Origin: Reticulitermes speratus | Lineage: Eukaryota > Arthropoda > Insecta > Blattodea > Rhinotermitidae | DNA: 64,000 nucleotides | Assembly (NCBI GenBank): GCA_021186555.1 | Contig: JAJKFL010000010.1 | Coordinates: forward strand, 3,067,085 to 3,131,084 | Direction of reading: 5' to 3' | Part shown: piece after piece, positions 11,176-19,900 of the stretch | Numbering within the stretch: the first letter of the stretch is position 1 | How the letters are laid out: every line of letters begins with the position of its first letter | The notes under the pieces: generated by a model | Told to the model about the DNA's origin: nothing | The model's database searches: none | The model's input: the letters and a program-made list of their open reading frames with translations, nothing else | Translations under genes and position numbers: made by a program

Positions 11176-11639
11176 TTCGCGGCCAGAGTAATGCAATTTA
11201 GGGGTTAGAATTCGATAGAATTTTTTGGGGTTTTGTAGTTATCTGAATGCTGTGAGATGTGTTTACAAACAGGTTATAGATCATATTTTTATGGCCGGTT
11301 TATTTTCTTGTAGAAATTGCACTGGGTACTTTGTTCCTCAACAGAGGACGAATTTAGACACAGAGGAGTTAGAGGAATTTAAAAAAAAAATGTGCTAATG
11401 AAGATACCTGAGCCAAAGGAACAAAAATAATATATGGACACAAAATTTTCAGCACTCCTCTAACATAAGTTATTATTGCTAACCATACACAGCAACGCAG
11501 TTTGAATGTTGGCTCATTTAAGGGCGTATTTTGAACTGTACAAATTATATCGTGTAGGGAAGAAGTAAATGGAAGCCGGAAAAAATTGTATAGTGAATAG
11601 CTGCATGATTTATATCCAGCAAAATGTATTAAGGTGATC
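11176..11639. other. No gene recognised
   Basis: Nothing recognisable; short antisense frames only. Confidence 0.5.
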
Positions 11640-11850
11640 AAATAAAGGAGAATAAAGTGGGCGGGTCATGTCTTGCGTATGTGAGAGAAATGTTTACAGA
11701 GTTTTGGTAGGGAAACCTGAAGGAAAGAGGCCATATGGAAGACCTAGGCCAAGAGGGAGATTGCGTGAAAATTTATCTTCAAGATATAGGTTGCGTTGAT
11801 GTGGCTTGCACTGGACTTACTGAGGATGTGGGTTCTTCACAGTAGGTTGT
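11640..11850 (+). mobile_element. LINE 3' fragment
   Basis: Frames read KWAGHVLRM and, further on, GRPRPRG- and WLALDL-like pieces, corresponding to the RWAGHV...[10 protein letters not shown] stretch of the better copy at 35525. Strongly decayed, with several stops. Confidence 0.6.
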
Positions 11851-12289
11851 CAATCATGTGTAAGTGTCGTGAAAATTTCTTCAGGAGAAGTCAAGCCTTG
11901 CTTAGGGGCGTACATCTGATTTTGCCTTTATTTTTTTACATTCTTCTTCTAATACGGATAAAACTGGGTGAAGATGTCCACATCTTTATTCTGTGTTTCT
12001 GAGTTTTGTAACATTCGACACAGTAAAAGCCATGCCTTACGTAGGACGCAAATGATTTTCTACCCGTACTTTCCACAATTATTGACCGATATGTGTGAAA
12101 TTTGGTATAAGATATCCGCACGTAATGGTTTTAAGAATTTGTGACTTACATGAAAGTCGGTGAAGCGAAGGTCGTAATTTTTTATGGTAGCAATTAAATT
12201 TATATTTTTGCTTGTATGTGATAGTGAGATGTTTCAGGTTGAAGTTCTTTATATTTTGTTGAGAATTTGCAAATTTTATGTCACTCGTA
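11851..12289. other. No gene recognised
   Basis: AT-rich, no recognised content. Confidence 0.45.
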
Positions 12290-12412
12290 CCGTGCACATT
12301 CTTACAATTAATACATCAACTAACTTATGCACTTAATAAGATACAATACGTCTCAGTATCACATAATTTTAATATCACAACAGAGTAATTTTATGCTTAT
12401 AAACTTTATGTA

Positions 12413-12446
12413 AAGAGTGTCCCATAAAGAAAGCAAGATTTGAATT
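12413..12446 (+). repeat. Mariner left terminal inverted repeat
   Basis: Begins AAGAGTGTCCCATAAAG. It pairs with the right repeat apart from a few substitutions and one one-base gap. Confidence 0.9.
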
Positions 12447-12525
12447 GCGCGCCGTTGTCGCTCTGTTAGGTTGGCGGCACTGAAAATTAAACATTTGTCA
12501 TCTGTTTGTGTTGCGATTAGTTGTC

Positions 12526-13611
12526 ATGGAGCGCTACACGAAGGAACAACGCCTTGTGATGGTGAAAACGCATTACAATTACGGGGAATGTTATGCAGAG
12601 ACAGTTCGAAAACTTCGTGGAATTTTCGGTAGACAAAATGCGCCTAATCAGTCAACAGTTCAGAGACTGATTAAGAAATTCGAGGAAACAGGATCGATTG
12701 TGGACATTAAATCACCCGGGCGTGCTCGTTCTCGTCGGTCTCTTGAAAACATCGCCGTAGTGAGACAAAGTGTTGATGTGAGTCCTGGGAAATCGATTCG
12801 CCGTCGTTCACAACAGTTGGCCATTCCGAGAAGCACCATGCAGCGAATTCTCAAAAACCATCTGCATCTGCGTGCCTGCAAACTTCAACTGACGCAAGAA
12901 CTCAAGCCAACAGACCATCTGAAGAGCCGAGAATTTGTCAATTGGATGTTGGGAAACCAAAAATTGGACGGCAGTTTCTGTAAGAAAATCATCTTTAGCG
13001 ATGAGGCGCACTTCCAACTGAATGGGTACGTCAACAAACAAAATTGTCGGATTTGGGGCACGGAGAACCCTCGAGTGATTCATGAGAAGACGTTGCATGC
13101 ACAACCAGCCACTGTTTGGTGCGGATTTTGGGCTAGTGGTGTGATTGGGCCGTATTTTTTCGAAGATGGGGCCGCAAATGCAGTAACAGTGAATGGCGAA
13201 CGTTACCGTAACATGATAACGGAGTTTTTGTGGCCTCAATTGGACGGTATGGATCTGGAAGACATGTGGTTCCAGCAGGACGGCGCAACCTGTCACACTG
13301 CGCGCGAAACAACTGATTTGTTGCGAGAAAAATTTCCTGCCCGTCTCATATCACGCAACGGCGACCAGAATTGGCCACCGAGGTCTTGTGATTTGACACC
13401 GCGCGACTACTTTCTTTGGGGGTTGGTGAAATCTCGTGTTTATGTCAATAAGCCACGAACAAATCCTGAGCTCGAGTCGGAGATTCGACGTGTCACTGGC
13501 GAAATTGAGCCGCAACTATGCGGGAAGATCATCGAAAATTTTGTCGAAAGATGGAGAGTGTGCCAGCAGAGTCGCGGAGGACATTTGTCTGATATCGTGT
13601 TCCACTATTAA
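12526..13611 (+). CDS. Mariner-family transposase, 361 residues, DD41D
   Basis: Cut-and-paste transposase of the Tc1/mariner superfamily, expected to bind the element's terminal repeats in the nucleus and to insert at TA. The N-terminal half has two helix-turn-helix stretches: residues about 22-56 (AETVRKLRGIFG through STVQRLIKKFEE) and about 85-112 (RRRSQQLAIPRSTMQRILKN), with a basic GRARSR linker at 65-70. The catalytic triad is visible: D159 in IIFSDEAHF, D252 in WFQQDGATCHTA and D294 in DLTPRDYFLWG. Forty-one residues separate the second and third aspartates, against 34 in classical mariners, which puts it in the DD41D group. I chose the ATG at 12526; an upstream in-frame GTG at 12508 is unlikely in an animal. 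Length is typical and no stop or frameshift is present. The antisense frames at 12660-13296 are shadows. Confidence 0.95.
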   Translation: MERYTKEQRLVMVKTHYNYGECYAETVRKLRGIFGRQNAPNQSTVQRLIKKFEETGSIVDIKSPGRARSRRSLENIAVVRQSVDVSPGKSIRRRSQQLAIPRSTMQRILKNHLHLRACKLQLTQELKPTDHLKSREFVNWMLGNQKLDGSFCKKIIFSDEAHFQLNGYVNKQNCRIWGTENPRVIHEKTLHAQPATVWCGFWASGVIGPYFFEDGAANAVTVNGERYRNMITEFLWPQLDGMDLEDMWFQQDGATCHTARETTDLLREKFPARLISRNGDQNWPPRSCDLTPRDYFLWGLVKSRVYVNKPRTNPELESEIRRVTGEIEPQLCGKIIENFVERWRVCQQSRGGHLSDIVFHY

Positions 13612-13680
13612 CCGCAGTAAGTGTACTTTGTACTAAAATAAAAATATCTGTAATTTTTCAATAAATTATTTTTATTACGA

Positions 13681-13713
13681 AATTAAATCTTGCGTACTTT
13701 ATGGGACATTCTA
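13681..13713 (-). repeat. Mariner right terminal inverted repeat
   Basis: CTTTATGGGACATTCTA at the outer end, the inverted counterpart of the left repeat. Confidence 0.9.
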
Positions 13714-13802
13714 TACTTTAGAATTATAATATTTTAATCATTCCAATAAGGGCGATGCAATACCTAGATTAACGTGTTGGTCTTGTACTGCTTTTTCTAA
13801 AA

Positions 13803-13846
13803 ATTCCCTGATGATGGTACCCCCGGTGCCGAAACATGTAGGAGCT
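13803..13846 (+). ncRNA. Hammerhead ribozyme-like motif
   Basis: Stem I TCC/GGA, CTGATGA, stem II GGTACC/GGTGCC, GAAAC, stem III AC/GT with loop AT, cleavage-site A. The core is fully consensus. Confidence 0.8.
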
Positions 13847-14128
13847 TAATACTTGTCATGAATGTATTCTATATATTGCATATGTTGGTTGATGTATTGA
13901 TTGTAAGAATATGCAATGTATGAGTAACATAAAACCTGGAAGAACATATCTGCAAAATGTATGTACAAAAGAGAATAACATACTAACGCTTTTAATTAAG
14001 TTCACTGAGACGAAACCAACACACCTTCCTAATAAGCAAGTAAAGGCAAGCAGAAAATTCAACTTTGTAACTTTCGATGCTTTTTCCAAATATCATAACA
14101 ATCTGTATTGGCGTAATGTACAGAACAA

Positions 14129-14215
14129 CAACAACAACAACAACAACAACAAGAACAAAAACACGAACAACAACAAAAATAGTTATAATAATAATAATAA
14201 TACAATAATAATAAA
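14129..14215. repeat. (AAC)n and (AAT)n microsatellite
   Basis: CAA-type trinucleotide run followed by ATA-type run. It gives a false asparagine-rich open frame (13911-14270). Confidence 0.95.
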
Positions 14216-14421
14216 TAGTGGCCTAGTATTCAGAATTTCTGCAACAATTATTTTTGTTTCTCGCAAATAACACGGTATACTAGTGGGAATTCCATTAAAT
14301 ATTAAAAAATTTATTGAAGATATTCACAAATGTTTTAATTAATACGACATACGTTATTACGTAAAGCAGTGGAGAGGAACGTTATTCGTCTGGTTTATCC
14401 GAAGCAGACTTAATCATGTTA

Positions 14422-14502
14422 TACAGAGTATACACAAAAGAATGGTGCGGTTTCAATGGTGAATAAAGGGAAACTGCACCATTCTTTTGTGTACACCCTG
14501 TA
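14422..14502. mobile_element. Tiny foldback MITE with TA duplications
   Basis: TA, then CAGAGTATACACAAAAGAA and TGGTGCGGTTT, a spacer of about 12 bp, then AAACTGCACCATTCTTTTG and TGTACACCCTG, then TA. Two arms of about 32 bp with few mismatches; 77 bp between the duplications. TA targets and CAG...CTG ends suit the Tc1/mariner superfamily. Confidence 0.75.
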
Positions 14503-14794
14503 TTAGTCTCACCGTGCGTTACACAATTCACTGTTTTAAACACCAACTAAATGCACTTCACTTTCACGTGTATTGTGTATCAGTCGACCCCTACATACGT
14601 TTGTCTCGTGCTGCAGTGTGTACACAACGCAGCATCAGACAAACACGACACAAAACAGCAAGACATAATTACTAAATGTCCAACAAGTATACAAAACCAA
14701 AAACAATACATCCAGAGGTGCAGAGGTTACGTAGTGATCCACACTGCTGCATTTTACCATTTCGACACGAAATTCGACGAATTTTTAAGGACTT

Positions 14795-15243
14795 TATACT
14801 CTATGTGTCGACCTCGGTGGACTAGTGGTTACCGTGCTCGCCACTGGACCCAAGGTTCGCGGGTTCGATCCCGACCGAGGTCGATGGATTTTTAAGGGTG
14901 ATAAAAATCCGGAGCACCACTTACTTCGGAGGGGAAGTAAAGCCGTCGGTCCCATGTCGTAGATTTACGGCATGTAAAAGAACCTTACGGGCAGGAATAA
15001 AAATGTTGCGTAAGCCAAATGGCTCCATTTCTCACTCAAGTCTCCTGACTGCCTGCCAGATGGCTCTGGCGTGCACATCAGGATCGATAGAACACTAGCG
15101 CGGCCAGCTGACCAGTCACCAACTGCCACGAATGCGCACGACTTAGTAACCTCGAAAAGAGGAGGCAAGAGGAAGCCCGGGCCCATATAGGGCTGTTGAG
15201 CCATGGTTATTATTATTTATTATTATTATTATATACTCTATGT
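14795..15243 (+). mobile_element. SINE family B, full length, with target duplication
   Basis: TATACTCTATGT flanks the SINE on both sides (14795-14806 and 15232-15243). The tRNA-derived head GTCGACCTCGGTGGACTAG has an A-box-like TGGACTAGTGGTTACCGTG and box B GGTTCGATCCC. The body contains GGGGAAGTAAAGCCGTCGG. The tail GGGCCCATATAGGGCTGTTG runs into a TTA-type microsatellite. Confidence 0.93.
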
Positions 15244-15360
15244 ATTTTTTATATACGTTTTGAACTCTGATTTTATAAGTGACTGTAATTTGCATACAAA
15301 GATATTGCACAAGTATAATGCCAGAATTAACATTGGATGTGGAATGAACGTAGTTTTGAA

Positions 15361-15404
15361 CCCCCTGAAGATGGTTTTACATAAAACCGAAACATTGTAT
15401 GGGT
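15361..15404 (+). ncRNA. Hammerhead-like motif (CTGAAGA variant)
   Basis: Stem I CCC/GGG, CTGAAGA, stem II GGTTTTA/TAAAACC, GAAACATTGTAT. Stems are good but the core carries AAGA in place of ATGA. Confidence 0.65.
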
Positions 15405-15599
15405 AGATTAATACATAATAAAAGTTAAAGTGAAGTGCATTTAGTTGGTGTTTAAAACAGACTTAGTCATATTTCACATTACATTCACCGTGCATTCTGT
15501 CTTATATAATACAGTAAAAATCAATACCAGTCACAACGCAGCCATCAGGCGAAGCCTACAGAACACGGCACAACAACACGGCACAACAACACGCCACAG

Positions 15600-15945
15600 A
15601 TAAATTCACCAGCTATTTGAGAAGGAAACAAGACCAGCTGCCAATAATTTTAAATAAATTTTAAACGTTTTAACCCAAAAAGGAAAACTAACGCACTTAT
15701 ATATTTTAACCACTGAAGCAAAAATGCTACATGTTTTTATAGTGAACATAGTTCATCTTATTTTAACATTGAATGTGAACCAACTATTATAGTGGATGTG
15801 TAGTCTGTGTTTATATACTTTGATCCCCCTGATGATGACTAATAAGTAGTCGAAACATATGTAGGGGTATATATGGCGACAAAGGTGTAGTGCATATGTT
15901 GGTTAAAATAAAAACTAGTGTATAAGACTTAGTCATGTTTCATAC
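15600..15945 (+). mobile_element. Hammerhead-type element, right part
   Basis: The body around 15630 (AAACAAGACCAGCTGCCAAT) matches 54040 (AAGCAAGACCAATCTGCCAA), so the two belong to one family beyond the ribozyme itself. The right end has GTGCATATGTTGGTT followed by AGACTTAGTCATGTTTCA, a tail also seen after the neighbouring element at 15459. Confidence 0.6.
15825..15867 (+). ncRNA. Hammerhead ribozyme-like motif
   Basis: Stem I CCCC/GGGG, CTGATGA, stem II GACTA/TAGTC, GAAAC, stem III AC/GT with loop ATAT, cleavage-site A. One of the best-formed copies. Confidence 0.82.
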
Positions 15946-16360
15946 CTGAATCCAGTGTGAGCTGTGTAGTGTCTGGATCCTGCATGCTCTCTTGTTTGAG
16001 TATGTAATGTCGCTTTGATTGCTTTGCATATCTGCAAATGTAACTGACAATAAATCAAGACCTAACGTCTTAAAATAAATGTGGCTATTTCTGTAGGCAC
16101 ACATGCTTCTCTCTGGCTTTGTGACCCATATAACCTTACCGCTGGGCTTGTGACAAATATATGCACAAGAGAAATGTAACAAAGTCCGCATCGCTTTTAT
16201 GCCGCACCACAGTGCTGTGAGAACCATCAGGTAACTCCTACTGTCCTTCTGACAGGTAGAAGGGTAAAGACAAATTTGTGCCTGTGTAAGCCATGAATGC
16301 AGATGGGAGAGTGGAGGTATATCTCCACGTATTCTTAACCTCGCCATTAGATGAAGGCGT
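15946..16360. other. No gene recognised
   Basis: A 135-codon antisense frame (15940-16347) shows no recognisable domain. Positions 16295-16350 resemble 63826-63890 (GGAGGTAYAYCTCCAC), probably a decayed SINE end. Confidence 0.45.
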
Positions 16361-16655
16361 TGGGCCGGGATCGCGTAGTCTATACAGTGACTAGGCCACG
16401 GTCACGACGTCCGATAAATCGTAGTTCATCGTCATGGGCAAGAAATTTTTCACGTATCCAAAATCTGCGAGCTGTTCTGGGGACCGGTTCAGTAGGTACC
16501 GAGGATATTTCCCCGGATAAAGCACCCGGGGCGTGAAGTTGATCACTAACATTCATGCAGTTCAGAGATTAAGAATGAGTGGAGCTATACCTACATTTCC
16601 CCATATATCTTTATGGCTTGTAGAGGGACAAATCTACCTTCACTTTACGTAGATT
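16361..16655 (+). mobile_element. SINE family F, decayed
   Basis: Starts with a tRNA-like GGGATCGCGTAGTCTATAC; the 3' half (CAGAGATTAAGAATGAGTGG and TATGGCTTGTAGAGGGAC) matches 62440-62505 (GAGATTAAGAATAAAGCAGC, ATGGCTAGTACAGAGACAG). Confidence 0.55.
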
Positions 16656-16837
16656 GAAATGTGGACAGTCTTACGCTCGGATGTTTTACCTCCGGCGAAA
16701 TATCCCATTTGTCGTTTAAATAGGAGGCCGGATGGGCCCCATAGTCGGTCTGGACGTTTTGGAGAAGTAAAACTCTCTTACCCCTGCTGGGAATTTCGGT
16801 GGCCTACTATACCAGCTGAGCTATCGCGGCTCCCAAT
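16656..16837 (-). mobile_element. SINE family E, decayed
   Basis: On the minus strand the head is GGGAGCCGCGATAGCTCAGC, a clear tRNA-like A box. The body, read on plus, contains GATGGGCCCCATAGTCGGTC, matching 36555 and the window end near 63970. Confidence 0.65.
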
Positions 16838-16940
16838 CACCCGAAAAGAGAAGCCACAATTGTAAACTGAGCGTCCTATGGATTTTCCGTCTGTATTTTT
16901 GACTTATCTCTCTCCCCTTGAGCTTACACTACACGTTTAT

Positions 16941-19900
16941 CTATTAGCAGCATTGATACAGCTGCGTGTTGTGAGCCTCTAGATTAGCAGCATTGATACA
17001 GCTGCGTGTTATGAGCCTCTAGATTAGCAGCATTGATACAGCTGCGTGTTATATGCCTCTAGATTAGCAGCATTGATACAGCTGCGTGTTATGAGCCTCT
17101 AGATTAGCAGCATTGACACAACTGTGTGTTATATGCCTCTAGATTAGCAGCATTGATACAGCTGCGTGTTATAGGCTTCTAGATTAGCAGCATTGATACA
17201 GCTGCGTGTTGTGAGCCTCTAGATTAGCAGCATTGATACAGCTGCGTGTTGTGAGCCTCTAGATTAGCAGCATTGATACAGTTGTGTGTTATATGCCTCT
17301 AGATTAGCAGCATTGATACAGCTGCGTGTTATAGGCTTCTAGATTAGCAGCATTGATACAGCTGCGTGTTGTGAGCCTCTAGATTAGCAGCATTGACACA
17401 ACTGTGTGTTATATGCCTCTAGCTTAGCAGCATTGATACAGCTGCGTGTTATAGGCTTCTAGATTAGCAGCATTGATACAGCTGCGTGTTGTGAGCCTCT
17501 AGATTAGCAGCATTGATACAGCTGCGTGTTGTGAGCCTCTAGATTAGCAGCATTGATACAGCTGCGTGTTGTGAGCCTCTAGATTAGCAGCATTGATACA
17601 GCTGCGTGTTATGAGCCTCTAGATTAGCAGCATTGATACAGCTGCGTGTTATATGCCTCTAGATTAGCAGCATTGATACAGCTGCGTGTTATGAGCCTCT
17701 AGATTAGCAGCATTGACACAACTGTGTGTTATATGCCTCTAGATTAGCAGCATTGATACAGCTGCGTGTTATAGGCTTCTAGATTAGCAGCATTGATACA
17801 GCTGCGTGTTGTGAGCCTCTAGATTAGCAGCATTGATACAGCTGCGTCTTATGAGCCTCTAGATTAGCAGCATTGATACAGCTGCGTGTTATATGCCTCT
17901 AGATTAGCAGCATTGATACAGCTGCGTGTTATGAGCCTCTAGATTAGCAGCATTGATACAGCTGCGTGTTATAGGCTTCTAGATTAGCAGCATTGATACA
18001 GCTGCGTGTTGTGAGCCTCTAGATTAGCAGCATTGATACAACTGTGTGTTTATATGCTCTTTGCCTTAGATTAGCAGCATTGATACAGCTGCGTGTTATA
18101 GGCTTTTAGATTAGCAGCATTGATACAGCTGCGTGTTGTGAGCCTCTAGATTAGCAGCATTGATACAGCTGCGTGTTGTGAGCCTCTAGATTAGCAGCAT
18201 TGATACAGCTGCGTGTTATATGCCTCTAGATTAGCAGCATTGATACAGCTGCGTGTTATGAGCCTCTAGATTAGCAGCATTGATACAGCTGCGTGTTATA
18301 AACCCTTTTAGATTAGCAGCATTGTACAGCTGCGTGTTGTGAGCTCTAGATTAGCAGCATTGATACAGCTGCGGTTGCAGTGTTAGGTGAAGTGCCTTTT
18401 CTAGATTGGATAACTTTTTAGCATAGCATTGATACAGTGCGTGTTATATGCCTCTAGATTAGCAGCATTGATACAGCTGCGTGTTATGAGCCTCTAGATT
18501 AGCAGCATTGACAAACTGTGTGTTATATGCCTCTAGATTAGCAGCATTGATACAGCTGCGTGTTATAGCTTCTAGATTAGCAGCATTGATACAGCTGGTG
18601 TTATATGCCTCTAGATTAGCAGCATTGATACAGCTGCGTGTTATAGCTTCTAGATTAGCAGCATTGATACAGTCTGCGTGTTATATGCCTCTAGATTAGC
18701 AGCATTGATACAGCTGCGTGTTGTGGCCTCTAGATTAGCAGCATTGATACAGCTGCGTGTTTATGACCTCTAGATTAGCAGCATTGATACAGCTGCGTGT
18801 TATAGCCTCTAGATTAGCAGCATTGATAAAAGCTGCGTGTTATGAGCCTCTAGATTAGCAGCATTGATACAGCTGGTGTTATATGCCTCTAGATTAGCAG
18901 CATTTATACAGCTGCGTGTTATGAGCCTCTAGATTAGCAGCATTGATACAGCTGCTGTTATATGCCTCTAGATTAGCAGCATTGTACAGCTGCGTGTTAT
19001 ATGCTTCTAGATTAGCAGCATTGATACAGCTGCGTGTTATATGCCTCTAGATTAGCAGCATTGATACAGTTGTGTGTTATATGCCTCTAGATTAGCAGCA
19101 TTGATACAGCTTTTGTTATATGCCTCTAGATTAGCAGCATTGTACAGTTGTGTGTTATATGCTTCTAGATAGCAGCATTGATACAGCTGCGTGTTATAGC
19201 CTCTAGATTAGCAGCATTGATACAGTTGTGTGTTATATGCTCTAGATTAGCAGCATTGATACAGCTGCGTGTTATAGGCTTCTAGATTAGCAGCATTGAT
19301 ACAGCTGCGTGTTATATGCTCTAGATTAGCAGATTGATACAGCTTGCGTGTTATATGCTCTAGATAGCAGCATTGATACAGCTGCGTGTTAATGCTTAGA
19401 TTAGCGCATTGATACAGTGCGTGTTATAGCCTCTAGATTAGCAGCATTGATACAGCTGCGTGTTTAGCCTCTAGATTAGCAGCATTGATACAGCTGCGTG
19501 TTATAGCCTCTAGATTAGCAGCATTGATACAGCTGCGTGTTATGGCCTCTAGATTAGCAGCATTGATACAGCTGCGTGTTATGAGCTTCTAGATTAGCAG
19601 CATTGATACAGCTGCGTGTTATGAGCCTCTAGATTAGCAGTCATTGATACAGCTGCGTGTTTATGAGCCTCTAGTTAGCAGCATTGATACAGCTGCGTGT
19701 TATAGGCTTCTAGATTAGCAGCATTGATACAGCTGCGTGTTTGAGCCTCTAGATTAGCAGCATTGATACAGCTGCGTGTTGTGGCTTCTAGATTAGCAGC
19801 ATTGATACAGCTGGTGTTTGAGCCTCTAGATTAGCAGCATTGATACAGCTGCGTGTTTTAGGCTCTAGATTAGCAGCATTGATACAGCTGCGTGTTATAT

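Larger units (their letters stand above)
12411..13715 (+). mobile_element. Mariner-type DNA transposon, DD41D group, apparently complete
   Basis: Bounded by TA target duplications (12411-12412 and 13714-13715) and inverted terminal repeats of about 33 bp (12413-12446 and 13681-13713) sharing TGTCCCATAAAG and GCAAGATTT. The 1301-bp element contains one uninterrupted transposase frame with short untranslated flanks. Ends, frame and catalytic residues all look whole, so it is young compared with its surroundings and could be, or recently was, active. Confidence 0.93.
12290..13915 (+). mobile_element. Hammerhead-type element split by a mariner
   Basis: The left end (12295-12335, CAATTAATACATCAACTAAC then TTATGCAC) is the inverted form of the right end (13870-13912, GCATATGTTGGTTGATGTAT then TGATTGTAAGAAT). 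Between them lie the mariner at 12413-13713 and a hammerhead motif at 13803-13846. Without the mariner the element would be about 320 bp. Confidence 0.6.
14531..15460 (+). mobile_element. Hammerhead-type element with perfect 34-bp inverted ends, containing a SINE
   Basis: Positions 14531-14564 and 15427-15460 are exact reverse complements over 34 bp, including the AACTAAATGCAC box. A SINE with a 12-bp target duplication sits inside (14807-15231) and a hammerhead-like motif lies at 15361-15404. Without the SINE the element is about 490 bp. Confidence 0.8.

Noticed and set aside
12660-13296. Antisense frames of 73 and 162 codons
   Set aside because: Shadows of the mariner transposase on the opposite strand.
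13911-14270. Asparagine-rich 119-codon frame
   Set aside because: Runs through an (AAC)n/(AAT)n microsatellite; no domain.
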